A stretch of DNA of 21,891 bases from JALOOE01 sp964423545. Lineage in GTDB: Bacteria; Chloroflexota; Anaerolineae; CG2-30-64-16. Shown here piece after piece: positions 6,584-14,839 of the stretch (position 1 is the first letter of the stretch; every line of letters starts with the position of its first letter). The stretch is taken from the NCBI GenBank assembly GCA_964423545.1, contig CAYRFV010000067.1:1-21891 (forward strand), written 5' to 3'. Below the pieces are notes generated by a model. That model searched no databases and had not been told where the DNA came from. It saw only the letters and a list, made by a program, of their open reading frames with translations. A program made the position numbers and the translations under genes.

Positions 6584-8461
6584 GTGAACGCCAACACCTC
6601 TCCCGAACTCGCACAGAAGCTCGACACCCTGCCTGAGCGGCCGGGAGTCTATATCTACCGTTCGACCGACCGCAAGGTGATCTACGTCGGCAAGGCGGTG
6701 GTGCTCAAGAACCGCGTCCGCTCCTACTTCCAGGCCAACCGCGACGCCAAGACGCGACGGCTGGTGTCCGAGATCGCCGATCTGGAGTGGATCGTCACCG
6801 ATACGGAGCTCGAGGCGCTGATCCTGGAAAACGAGTTGATCAAGCGCCACCGTCCCCGCTTCAACATCCGCTTGCGCGACGACAAGACCTATCCCTACAT
6901 TAAGCTGCACTGGCAGGAGGATTTCCCGAAGGTCAGCATTGTCCGGCGCATGGAACGCGACGGCGGACGCTACTACGGCCCTTTCACGTCAGCGTACGCC
7001 GTGCGCCAGACGCTCGATGGCTTGCGCCGCGTCTTCCCCTATCTCGACTGCACACGCGAGATCACGGGGAAGGACCCCAAGCCATGCCTGTACTACCACA
7101 TCAAGCGTTGCGCCGGGCCGTGCATCGGCGCGGTGGACCGGGACGGTTATCGCCAGATCATCGCGGGGCTGGCCGATTTCCTGGAAGGAAACAGCGAAGA
7201 AGCCCTGGCCCAGATGAAGACGCGCATGCAGCAGGCGGCCGAGCGGCTGCAATTCGAGCGCGCGGCGATGCTGCGCGATCAGATCCGCTTTGCGGGCCAG
7301 CTCATCGAGCGCCAGAAGGTGGTCAGCGGAAAACAGGAAGATGAAGATGTCATTGCGTTCGCGCAGGATGCGCGCACCGGCGAGGCGTGCGTGCAGGTGT
7401 TCTTCATCCGCCGTGGCAAGCTGATCGGCCGGGAGACCTTCGTCCTGGAGGGGGTCAGCCCCGAACAGAACGGCGAGCTGGTGGCGGCCTTTGTTAAGCA
7501 GTTCTACAATGAAGCGGCCTTCGTGCCGCCGAGCATTCTGCTGCCGAAGGACCTGGACGAGCGAGACATCATCGAGCAGTGGCTGCGCAGCCGTCGCGGC
7601 GGCGAGAAAGTCCTGCTGAGCGTGCCGACCGAGGGGCCAAAAGCCGAACTGCTGCACATGGCGGGCGAGAATGCCGCCGCAACGCTGGCGACGCTCCAGG
7701 CGCAGTGGCAGGCCGACACCAATCGCCAAACCGAGGCGCTGACCCAGATCCAAGAGGCGCTGGGGCTGTCGGCTCCGCCGGGACGCATCGAGTGCTTCGA
7801 TATTTCCACCCTGCAAGGGACAAACACGGTGGGCAGCATGGTCGTCTTCGCCAAGGGCGCGCCGGAGAAGAGCAGCTATCGCCGTTTCAACGTCAAGGGG
7901 CGGGGCAGCCAGGGCGAGCCCGACGACTTCGCGGCCATGCGCGAGGTGCTCAAGCGCCGCTTCCGCCGCGCCGTCGAGCAGGCCACGCCCGATCCCAGCA
8001 GGGCAGGGCGCAAGTCGGATGAGTCGTGGAAGCTGCTGCCCGATCTGTTGATCGTGGACGGCGGCAAGGGGCAACTCGGCGTGGCCGTAGAGGTGTTGGC
8101 CGAGCTGGGTCTGACCGAGGTGGTGCCGGTGGCGGGCCTGGCGAAGCAGCACGAGGAGTTGTTCCTGCCGGGCCGCTCTGACAGCATTGCTCTGCCGGCA
8201 GGCGCCCAGGGGCTGTTTCTGGTGCAGCGCATACGCGACGAGGCGCACCGTGTAGCCATCACCGCGCATCGTGAAAAACGCAACCAGGTCGCCATCACCT
8301 CCGAGCTGGATGCCGTTCCCGGCATCGGCCCGGCGCGTCGGAAAGCGCTGCTGAAGCATTTCGGCTCGCTGGATGCCATCCGCCAGGCTTCGATCGAGGA
8401 GCTTGCCGCCGTGCCCGGCATGACTGCGACCGCCGCCCAGAGCGTACGCGAGAGGTTGTAG
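6584..8461 (+). CDS. uvrC: Excinuclease ABC subunit C
   Basis: UvrC makes the 3' and 5' incisions beside bulky DNA lesions after UvrA/UvrB recognition. The 625 residues show the full domain order. A GIY-YIG nuclease (about 15-95; RPGVYIYR, YVGKA) is followed by a cysteine cluster and a UvrB-binding UVR segment (about 203-240). The RNase H-like endonuclease domain has IECFDIS, LLIVDGGKGQL and AHREKRNQ, and C-terminal double helix-hairpin-helix motifs (VPGIGPARRKALL, VPGMTATAAQSV) close the protein. C156, C168, C176 and C180 have spacing 11-7-3, the same as the four cysteines reported to hold an iron-sulfur cluster in E. coli UvrC. The GTG start is chosen because the family begins just there and the promoter leaves no longer option. 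The next gene starts two bases after the stop. Confidence 0.97.
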   Translation: MNANTSPELAQKLDTLPERPGVYIYRSTDRKVIYVGKAVVLKNRVRSYFQANRDAKTRRLVSEIADLEWIVTDTELEALILENELIKRHRPRFNIRLRDDKTYPYIKLHWQEDFPKVSIVRRMERDGGRYYGPFTSAYAVRQTLDGLRRVFPYLDCTREITGKDPKPCLYYHIKRCAGPCIGAVDRDGYRQIIAGLADFLEGNSEEALAQMKTRMQQAAERLQFERAAMLRDQIRFAGQLIERQKVVSGKQEDEDVIAFAQDARTGEACVQVFFIRRGKLIGRETFVLEGVSPEQNGELVAAFVKQFYNEAAFVPPSILLPKDLDERDIIEQWLRSRRGGEKVLLSVPTEGPKAELLHMAGENAAATLATLQAQWQADTNRQTEALTQIQEALGLSAPPGRIECFDISTLQGTNTVGSMVVFAKGAPEKSSYRRFNVKGRGSQGEPDDFAAMREVLKRRFRRAVEQATPDPSRAGRKSDESWKLLPDLLIVDGGKGQLGVAVEVLAELGLTEVVPVAGLAKQHEELFLPGRSDSIALPAGAQGLFLVQRIRDEAHRVAITAHREKRNQVAITSELDAVPGIGPARRKALLKHFGSLDAIRQASIEELAAVPGMTATAAQSVRERL

Positions 8462-8463
8462 CG

Positions 8464-11043
8464 ATGTTTCTCAGCGAGCAAGAACGCAAAGAAGCCTGGG
8501 AAGCGCTTAAGGAGACACCGCTTGCGAAGATCTGGCCGGAGCTGGAGAACACCTTTCTGTCCCTCACGGAGAAGGTCGACCTGGCGACCGGACAGTTCGT
8601 CTTTCGTGAGGGGGATCCGCCCAGAGACTTCTACATTGTGGGCAGCGGCCTACTCCGCCAGAGCCTGCGGCAGCGCGACGACGGGCTTCATCGCGATCTG
8701 GGGCCAGGCGACACCTTCGGGCAGGCTGCGCTCTATCTCAAGGAACAACAGACCGCCGTGCTGGCCCTCCGGCCGAGCACGGTCTATCGGTTGCGGCCGC
8801 TCGATCTGAGAACTGCGCTGGAGCGAAACGAGAAACTGTATGAACATGTGCTGCGCGAGAAGCTGATGGCGCGCCTCCGCCCCTTCCCGCTGCTGCGCAG
8901 CCTGGCTGACAGCCAGTTACGTTGGTTAGCGTTCGTCACGGACGAGATCGGCGTATCACAGGGCGCAGATGTGCCACAGGCCGAGAAGCCTGGGCTGTGG
9001 CTGATCGAGCGCGGACAGGTTGCGGTCACCGGCCCGGCAGCCCAGGGCCACCGGGGGTGGCGACTCACTGCTGGCAACTTCTTCCTATCTGCAGGGCCGA
9101 ACCGGCAGCGCGGCGCGGCCTGCGTTGCGCAGACCGCCACTGCCACCGTCAACAGCCAGTTGCTCTACGTGCCGATGGCCTTCTTCAATGCGTTCGCTCG
9201 GGAATTCCCGGATGTCGACATGCTGAGCCAACGTCCTCTGGATATCCCGCATGTTCTCGCAGGCGTCGGCCCGTTGAGGCCTCTGACCGAAGAACACCGC
9301 CTGCATCTGGCCCACTTCTGCGGCTGGCGCTTTGTGCCGGCCGGCCAGAACATCACCTCGCAGGGGCAGCCGGGCTATTCGCTGGTGATGCTGCGGGACG
9401 GCGCAGCGTTGATTACGGCACTGGATGACCGCGGACGGCATCGTCCCCGCAATCAGCTCGTTGCGCCAACCTGGTACGGTGAGACGTCGTTGCAGCACGG
9501 CCGGGCTCACGACGTCACGGTCCGCGCGGTACCCTCCATCAGAGGCCCGGGCCTGCCACCGCTGAACGGCGCCGATGTGCTCTCGTTGGATCGCCGCGAT
9601 CTCCAGGTGGCGTTCCGCGAACGCCCCGATCTGTGGACGCCAAGCACGACCCTGGTGCGGGGGTTCGAAAAGATCAAGCAGGCGAAATTGCCCTTTCCCT
9701 GGATACAGGACGGCGAGGTGCTGCACTGGCGCTCGCGGACTCACTGGCTGTGGCTGGTCATACCGGAGCTGGGTGTCGTTGGGGTGTTCCTGCTGCTGCT
9801 GCTACTGACCCTGCTGGCCCCGGACAATCTCGCGAATGGATTCCAGGTCGTGACGCTGCTCGTAACGGGGCTGGTGCTCGTGCCGCTCGCGCTGATCATC
9901 GCGTACAACTACTATGATGACTACTACGCGATCACCAATCGACGCGTCACCCGCCGCGATCACCAATTGATCTTCTACGAGGCGCGCACCGAGTCGCCGA
10001 TCGAGACGATCCAGGATATCACGTCGGACGCCGGCTTCTGGGGCCGCGTTTTCGACTACGGCGATGTGGTGATCCGGTCGGCGGCGCGCGTCGGCGCCAT
10101 TCGGTTCGACCGTGTGCCCGCTCCCGACCGGGTTCGAGAGCGCATCCTGCAAGAGAAGAGCGAGGCAGCTGCGGCGATTCGGGGACTTCAGCATGAACGC
10201 CTGCGGCGCAATGTGATCGAGGGGTTGCGCCTGACCGTGTCGATTCCGGAGGAGACGCCGGCGCTGGGAGAGGTCGCCCAACGTTCGGGGCCGCTCAGCT
10301 GGTGGGACCGGCTGCGGCTCCGCTTGGGCCTGGGCGTGCGCCATCCGGTCGTTGCGCCGATGGCAGGGCGTCCCACGCCTGCCTGGTTGGCGAACTTCAT
10401 GAAGCGTTTCCCCGAGCGCTGGCGCAAGATCGTCCTGGGGAGAGAGCGTGCATTGACGCCTCTGAAGGAGAACGAATTCCTCTGGCGCAAGCACTGGGTG
10501 CAGCTTCTGCGGCAGGCCGGACCGCCGTTCGGGATTCTGCTGCTGTGGATCACGATCGGCTTGCTGATCGCCAATCTGAGGGTGAATATCGCGGGCCTCA
10601 GCGGCCCCGCGCTCGGGCTGCCGTGGACGTTTATCCTGTGCATCCTGCTGTTCTGGGTGTGGTGGGAATACGAAGATTATCGCAATGACATCTACATCGT
10701 GACCGATGACAAGATCATCGACATCGAGGCCACGCCTCTCTGGCTGGCGATGCGTCGTCGCGAGGGCGGTCTCGATCGCGTGCAAAACGTTCTCGCCACC
10801 CAAGTGGGCATCTGGCAGAATCTGCTCAACTATGGCAATGTGGATATCAAGACCGCAGCCACAGGCGAAGGGTATTCCTTCCTCAAAGTATCCAACCCAC
10901 GTTTGGTCCAGTCCATCGTTTTCCAGAAGCTGGACGCGTTTCGCGCACGGCAGTCGGAACGCCAGATTCAGGACCGCCAGCGCGAGATCATCGACGGGCT
11001 GGACGTCTATAACGAGCTGAAGGAAGAAGGCTTCAAGATCTGA
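8464..11043 (+). CDS. Triple CNB-domain, double bPH membrane protein
   Basis: This 859-residue protein begins with three cyclic-nucleotide-binding-like domains: about 20-130, 140-252 (degenerate) and 266-397. Domain 1 has GPGDTFGQAALY but lacks the cassette Arg. Domain 3 keeps GETSLQHGRAH with E340 and R347, so it is the best candidate to bind a nucleotide. Two similar modules follow, each a pair of membrane helices leading into a bacterial PH-like (bPH) domain. The first has helices at about 428-482 and the domain at 483-565 (YYAITNRRVTRRD). The second has helices at about 686-735 and the domain at 736-820 (IYIVTDDKIIDIE, GGLDRVQNV). The tail is a charged helix. All soluble parts should face the cytoplasm. 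It starts two bases after uvrC and is surely co-transcribed with it. A sensor or scaffold role at the membrane is inference; no catalytic domain is visible. Confidence 0.8.
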   Translation: MFLSEQERKEAWEALKETPLAKIWPELENTFLSLTEKVDLATGQFVFREGDPPRDFYIVGSGLLRQSLRQRDDGLHRDLGPGDTFGQAALYLKEQQTAVLALRPSTVYRLRPLDLRTALERNEKLYEHVLREKLMARLRPFPLLRSLADSQLRWLAFVTDEIGVSQGADVPQAEKPGLWLIERGQVAVTGPAAQGHRGWRLTAGNFFLSAGPNRQRGAACVAQTATATVNSQLLYVPMAFFNAFAREFPDVDMLSQRPLDIPHVLAGVGPLRPLTEEHRLHLAHFCGWRFVPAGQNITSQGQPGYSLVMLRDGAALITALDDRGRHRPRNQLVAPTWYGETSLQHGRAHDVTVRAVPSIRGPGLPPLNGADVLSLDRRDLQVAFRERPDLWTPSTTLVRGFEKIKQAKLPFPWIQDGEVLHWRSRTHWLWLVIPELGVVGVFLLLLLLTLLAPDNLANGFQVVTLLVTGLVLVPLALIIAYNYYDDYYAITNRRVTRRDHQLIFYEARTESPIETIQDITSDAGFWGRVFDYGDVVIRSAARVGAIRFDRVPAPDRVRERILQEKSEAAAAIRGLQHERLRRNVIEGLRLTVSIPEETPALGEVAQRSGPLSWWDRLRLRLGLGVRHPVVAPMAGRPTPAWLANFMKRFPERWRKIVLGRERALTPLKENEFLWRKHWVQLLRQAGPPFGILLLWITIGLLIANLRVNIAGLSGPALGLPWTFILCILLFWVWWEYEDYRNDIYIVTDDKIIDIEATPLWLAMRRREGGLDRVQNVLATQVGIWQNLLNYGNVDIKTAATGEGYSFLKVSNPRLVQSIVFQKLDAFRARQSERQIQDRQREIIDGLDVYNELKEEGFKI

Positions 11044-11090
11044 GGCCCATCAGGGGGCGGTCGAGAGACCGGATGTCGCAGCGGTGAGGG

Positions 11091-11120
11091 ACGGGGCCAG
11101 GGCCAACGCGCTGGCCCCGT
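11091..11120. terminator. 10-bp perfect hairpin between convergent genes
   Basis: ACGGGGCCAG (11091-11100) pairs exactly with CTGGCCCCGT (11111-11120) around a 10-base loop. The loop can extend pairing through a nested GGCCA/TGGCC. It lies between two converging transcripts and could end both. Neither side has a strong T-run, so efficiency is uncertain. Confidence 0.5.
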
Positions 11121-11129
11121 TGGCTTCGC

Positions 11130-12014
11130 TCAGGCCTGCCTGGCGCGGGCTCTTCGACGTCTGAGCCAGCGCACCAGCAAGATGAGCAGGATGATCGGGG
11201 TGGCGATGAAAAGCAGCAGCGGCGCCAGATATACGACCAACCAGATCGTGACATCGACCAGTCCTTTGAGCGCATTCACCAGCGCGCGGCTGGCATTCTT
11301 GAGCGTTTCCAGCGGCCGCCAGCCCGGCTCCACCACCGGCTTCGCCAGTACGTCGGGGATCAGCTCGATGTTGACCGTGGCCAGTGCGGCAAGGTTGTCC
11401 AGGTACTGCATCCGCCCCTTGACCCGCTCGATCTCGCCCCGCACTTTGGTGAGCTCCTGATAGACCTTCAGGACGTCTTCGGCTTTCTGTGTTTTCTGGC
11501 GCACCTCGGTCAGCAGCTCGCGCAGCTCCTTCTCGGTGGCTTCGAGGTTGATCAGTTGTGCGTCCAGATCGCTGTACTCCTCGGTGACATCCCTGCCTCC
11601 GATGCTTTCGCGTTCCACACGCGTGGCCAGCTGCTTGATCTCGCCGAGGGTGGCGTCCAGTTTCCCGGCCGGGATGCGGGCGGAGATCCGGCCACGCATC
11701 TGTTCCTGTTCGCGCCAGGCCTTCGAGTCGGCGACGTAGCCGCCCGCAGCAGTGACTAGCGCCGCAATTGCTTGCATGGCCGGCTCGGCGTCGGCGACGA
11801 TCATGCTGACATCCGCCGTGCGCACGATCATCCGGCCTGAATCGTCGTTGTCTGCGCTGGCCGCGGCGTCGGCGGGCGCCGGGGCGGCAGGAGGTGGGGC
11901 TACATTGCTGGCGGCAGGTCGCTCGACCGGCCGCGCCGGCGCGGGCGCCGCCGCACACCCGGCGCTGAAGAACAACGTCCCGACGACCAAGATGACGGCC
12001 AACCCCTGTCTCAT
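11130..12014 (-). CDS. DUF4349-domain lipoprotein-like membrane protein
   Basis: This 294-residue protein starts with a signal sequence ending in FFSAGC. C20 could be lipidated, although the lipobox is weak because Ser replaces Leu. A Pro/Ala-rich linker (about 22-58) leads to the DUF4349 domain: MIVRTADVSMIVADAEPAMQ, AAGGYVADSKAW, GRISARIPAGKLDA. A long helical coiled-coil region (about 150-205: EYSDLDAQLINLEATEKEL) follows. A membrane helix (about 255-282) and a tail of arginines (RWLRRRRARAR) close the protein, so the domain should sit outside the cytoplasmic membrane. The function of DUF4349 is not established. GAGGAGGAG upstream of the ATG is a strong ribosome binding site. It lies 96 bases behind the metallophosphoesterase on the same strand and is probably co-transcribed. 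Confidence 0.88.
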   Translation of the reverse strand: MRQGLAVILVVGTLFFSAGCAAAPAPARPVERPAASNVAPPPAAPAPADAAASADNDDSGRMIVRTADVSMIVADAEPAMQAIAALVTAAGGYVADSKAWREQEQMRGRISARIPAGKLDATLGEIKQLATRVERESIGGRDVTEEYSDLDAQLINLEATEKELRELLTEVRQKTQKAEDVLKVYQELTKVRGEIERVKGRMQYLDNLAALATVNIELIPDVLAKPVVEPGWRPLETLKNASRALVNALKGLVDVTIWLVVYLAPLLLFIATPIILLILLVRWLRRRRARARQA

Positions 12015-12110
12015 GGCATCTCCTCCTCATCCAGAATCTTGCTGGGCGTTCCACCGGCCAGGACGCCGACGAGCCTTACTCCGTTCCTTGCCAGGTTCGC
12101 CGCTTCAACC

Positions 12111-12851
12111 TCACCAGCCGAATTCGAGCCGCGTGATCAGGCGCTCGGGCAGCCGCGCCGCGCGCATATGCGCTTGCGTAATTGAGACCGAGTAGCTGAC
12201 GCGGCGGGGCAGCCATGTGGAGGTCTCGGTGTCGAGAAGCGCATAGGCGGCGCGCGGATCGTTGTCCCGCGGCTGGCCCACGCTGCCCGGATTCAGGATG
12301 GCGCGGCGGTCTCGGCGCAGCGCCACCGCTTCGCCGTGCTTCACGCGAATCGCGTTCACGGTCCGATCGCTGGCGCCCGCCGCGAAGATCATTGGCACGT
12401 GCGTATGGCCGACCAGGCAGAAAGGCGTCTCGAAATGATCGAGGCTCGCGCGTGCGACCGAAGGATAGAGGACGTACTCCCAGATCGTATCGCGCGGGCT
12501 GCCGTGCGTCAGCGTGAAGTCGCCACTCACCAGCGGCTGGTTGGGCAGGTCGCGCAGCCAGGCAAGGCTTTCGGCCGACAATCGCTCGCGCGTCCACAAT
12601 ACGGCCCGACTGGCCTCGCGGTTGAACTCCTCCGTATCCATCCGGCCAATGACCGCCCAGTCATGGTTTCCGACGACCGTGCGCGCCTTCAGAAGGCGCA
12701 TGCGGGCAATACACTCGTCGGGTTCAGGGCCGTAGCCGACCGTATCGCCCAGGCACCAGACCGCCTCGTATTCGAAGGCCTTTGCGTCATCGAGAACGGC
12801 ATCCAGGGCGGCCAGGTTTGCATGGATATCGGACAACACCAGCACGCGCAT
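12111..12851 (-). CDS. Calcineurin-like metallophosphoesterase (YfcE/MJ0936 type)
   Basis: All metal-binding motifs of the small bacterial metallophosphoesterases are present in 246 residues: SDIHAN (D8, H10), LGDTVGYGP (D36), GNHD (N62, H63), THGSP (H116) and GHTHVP (H149, H151). Such enzymes hydrolyse phosphodiesters or phosphomonoesters with two Mn or Fe ions; the natural substrate is not known. No signal peptide is present, so it is cytoplasmic. GGAGG lies about 12 bases before the ATG. A TATGAT hexamer (12886-12881) on the minus strand could be its -10, but no good -35 accompanies it. The gene is divergent from tsaE and leads the DUF4349 gene. Confidence 0.92.
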   Translation of the reverse strand: MRVLVLSDIHANLAALDAVLDDAKAFEYEAVWCLGDTVGYGPEPDECIARMRLLKARTVVGNHDWAVIGRMDTEEFNREASRAVLWTRERLSAESLAWLRDLPNQPLVSGDFTLTHGSPRDTIWEYVLYPSVARASLDHFETPFCLVGHTHVPMIFAAGASDRTVNAIRVKHGEAVALRRDRRAILNPGSVGQPRDNDPRAAYALLDTETSTWLPRRVSYSVSITQAHMRAARLPERLITRLEFGW

Positions 12852-12953
12852 CGGCTCTATTCCTCCGCAGGGTATGCCCTATCATACCACCGGATGCAGG
12901 ATGCCGGAAGCCACGGCCAGGAGCGGTGTCGGCGCCAATTTCCAGCCTTCAGT

Positions 12954-12982
12954 TTGGTCGCGCTCCCAACCGGGGGTATAAT
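12954..12982 (+). promoter_or_regulatory. tsaE promoter, predicted leaderless or nearly so
   Basis: A perfect TATAAT (12977-12982) lies 17 bases after a partial -35, TTGGTC (12954-12959). The expected start (12988-12991) falls on or within three bases of the ATG at 12991. The 139-base gap to the divergent metallophosphoesterase gene holds nothing else clear. Confidence 0.6.
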
Positions 12983-12990
12983 GGCGGGCC

Positions 12991-13491
12991 ATGATGGAAG
13001 AGCAACGGCTGGCATTGGTGACCCACAGCGCGGTGCAGACCCAGGCCCTGGGCGCGCGACTGGGGAGCCGGCTGCGAGGAGGAGACGTGCTGGCCCTGGC
13101 GGGCGAGTTGGGCGCCGGCAAGACCACATTTACGCAAGGCCTGGCAGCCGGCATGGGCATCACCGCGGCGGTCACGAGCCCGACCTTCGTGCTCATCAAC
13201 CGGTATGTGTCTCCTGATGGACGCTCCCTGCAGCATGTCGACTGTTACCGGCTGGCCGATGCGCCAGCCGAAATGTGGGACATCGGCCTGACTGATCTCT
13301 TTGCGGGCGATGACATCGTGGTCATCGAATGGGCCGACCGGATTCCTGGCCTGCTGCCCGATGAACACCTCGCCGTAGCGTTCGCTTACCTGGACGAGAC
13401 CCGGCGCCGCATCTCTTTCACGGCTCGCGGCGCGCACCACCTTGAGTTGCTGCTTACATGCTACTCGGACTTGATACCAGCACGCGGTTAG
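12991..13491 (+). CDS. tsaE: tRNA threonylcarbamoyladenosine biosynthesis ATPase TsaE
   Basis: TsaE is the small ATPase that works with TsaB and TsaD to place threonylcarbamoyl on A37 of tRNAs reading ANN codons. The protein has 166 residues, near the usual 150-160. It shows the Walker A loop GELGAGKT (38-45), the family block SPTFVLINRY and HVDCYRLAD, and the later IEWADRIPGLLP. Two ATG codons stand in tandem at the start and either may be used. A -10 TATAAT ends eight bases before the first ATG, leaving no space for a ribosome binding site. The gene overlaps tsaB by 34 bases in another frame, so the two are translationally linked. tsaD is not in the window. Confidence 0.95.
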   Translation: MMEEQRLALVTHSAVQTQALGARLGSRLRGGDVLALAGELGAGKTTFTQGLAAGMGITAAVTSPTFVLINRYVSPDGRSLQHVDCYRLADAPAEMWDIGLTDLFAGDDIVVIEWADRIPGLLPDEHLAVAFAYLDETRRRISFTARGAHHLELLLTCYSDLIPARG

Positions 13492-14144
13492 CCGGGGTCG
13501 CACTCTATCACGGCGAACGCGGCCTGATTGCCGAATACAACTGGCATTCCGCCAACCGTCACACGGCCGAGCTGATGCCGCAGGTGGCGCAGATGATGGC
13601 GCAGGCTCGCGTCGGGCCCGCCGACCTGACTGCGGTCGCGGTCGCGCTGGGGCCTGGCTCCTTCACGGGACTGCGCGTGGCGCTGGCTGCTGCCAAGGGA
13701 CTGGCGCTGGCGCAAGGCATCAAGCTGTTAGGGGTGTCTACTCTCGATGGGGTTGCCTACCCGCACCAGAGCGAGCCAACGCCCGTCGTTGCGGTGGTTC
13801 AGGCCGGCCGTGGGCGAGTCTGCTGGGCGCTCTATGCCCACGGCCCGGCAGGCTGGGCCGCTCAGACCGGGTATCAGCTCTCCACAGTGACGGAGCTGGC
13901 GCAGAAAATCGTCAGGCCGACCGTCTTTGCCGGTGAATTACTACCCGCCGACCAGACAACACTGCTGCGGTGCCTGGGCAAGGCGCGCGCCAGCTTCCTG
14001 CCGCCCGCGCGGACCATGCGCCGGGCAGGATACATCGCCGAGCTGGCCTGGCAGCGCCTTGCGGCCGGACAAGCCGACGATCCGGCCACCCTGAGTCCGA
14101 TCTACTTGCATGAGCCTGCTTCGCCCAAGTCGGCGGGGGCATAG
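13458..14144 (+). CDS. tsaB: tRNA threonylcarbamoyladenosine biosynthesis protein TsaB
   Basis: TsaB is the non-catalytic partner that dimerises with TsaD in t6A synthesis. The 228 residues begin LLGLDTSTRLAGVALY, the ASKHA-fold start shared by the YeaZ family. The signature GPGSFTGLRVALAAAKGLA follows at about residues 65-85, and the later GVSTLDG is also typical. The start lies inside the tsaE reading frame, 34 bases before its stop, and translation is probably coupled. rimI follows after three bases, the arrangement found in many bacteria. Confidence 0.95.
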   Translation: MLLGLDTSTRLAGVALYHGERGLIAEYNWHSANRHTAELMPQVAQMMAQARVGPADLTAVAVALGPGSFTGLRVALAAAKGLALAQGIKLLGVSTLDGVAYPHQSEPTPVVAVVQAGRGRVCWALYAHGPAGWAAQTGYQLSTVTELAQKIVRPTVFAGELLPADQTTLLRCLGKARASFLPPARTMRRAGYIAELAWQRLAAGQADDPATLSPIYLHEPASPKSAGA

Positions 14145-14147
14145 CCG

Positions 14148-14747
14148 ATGCCGCTTCCCGATGTCACACCGCTGACAGTCGAGGATCTCGACGCGATCAT
14201 GGCTCTCGAACGTGTCTGCTTCAAAGATCCCTGGACGCGGCGCATGTATCTGACCGATCTGACGCAGAATGAGCTTGCCACCTACCTGGCGGTGCGATTG
14301 CGAACCGGCGATGCCGCATCACGGCTTCGGACGGCCGCCCCAGCGCCGATCGTCGCGTATGGCGGCTTCTGGCTGCTGATGGATGAGGCGCATATTGCGA
14401 CCATTGCCTCGCACCCCGATTGGCGCGGTTGCGGCCTGGGGCTCCACCTGATGCTGGCGCTGCTAGACGCTGCACAGTCGCTGGGAGCGCGTCTATCGAC
14501 GCTCGAGGTGCGCGCTGGCAATCTTCCCGCCCAACGGCTCTACGAGAAGCTGGGGTATCGGCTGGCCGGCCGGCGGCGACACTACTATCGGGACGGCGAA
14601 GACGGGCTGATTCTGACGACGCCCCCCCTCGCCGAACCGGAGATGCGCGCACGACTGGCTGCCGCACGCGCCGATGCGCTGCGCCGGCTGGCCGTCTGCT
14701 TCGGGGAGACGATCGACCGTCCCCGGGAGCCGATGCACGCCTCCTGA
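14148..14747 (+). CDS. rimI: Ribosomal-protein-alanine N-acetyltransferase RimI-like (GNAT)
   Basis: GNAT acetyltransferases of the RimI group acetylate the N-terminal alanine of ribosomal protein S18 and sometimes other targets. The protein has 199 residues, longer than the usual 150-160. The match covers DLDAIMALERVCFKDPW at the N-terminus, DEAHIATIASHPDWRGCGLG with the acetyl-CoA loop at R93-G98, and LEVRAGNLPAQRLYEKLGY. The extra length is a C-terminal tail (about 165-199) and a short insert near residues 50-62. The gene follows tsaB by three bases. The tsaE-tsaB-rimI order supports the assignment. In some lineages this enzyme has broader targets, so S18 specificity is inferred. Confidence 0.88.
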   Translation: MPLPDVTPLTVEDLDAIMALERVCFKDPWTRRMYLTDLTQNELATYLAVRLRTGDAASRLRTAAPAPIVAYGGFWLLMDEAHIATIASHPDWRGCGLGLHLMLALLDAAQSLGARLSTLEVRAGNLPAQRLYEKLGYRLAGRRRHYYRDGEDGLILTTPPLAEPEMRARLAAARADALRRLAVCFGETIDRPREPMHAS

Positions 14748-14839
14748 ACGGAGCCCGAGGTGGAATCTGCCGAATCGAATGCCACCATGTCATTCCCGCG
14801 CACATCGATCGTCTGTCATCCGCATTGCCGGAGTTGACC

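Noticed and set aside
6989..8359. Long open frame (456 codons) antisense to uvrC
   Set aside because: It is fully covered by the clear UvrC gene, has no family signal and a composition typical of a shadow frame in GC-rich DNA.
9802..10803. Minus-strand open frame of 333 codons
   Set aside because: It is antisense to the CNB/bPH gene, and its Arg/Gln/Pro-rich composition is that of a shadow frame.
12881..12909. TATGAT/TTCCGG pair as the metallophosphoesterase promoter
   Set aside because: The -10 is good but the -35 matches only two of six bases, so I did not list it as a separate feature.
14420..14839. 140-codon upstream extension of the UDG frame
   Set aside because: It overlaps rimI in another frame, is low-complexity Arg/Ala-rich, and the family start with GGAG is at 14840.
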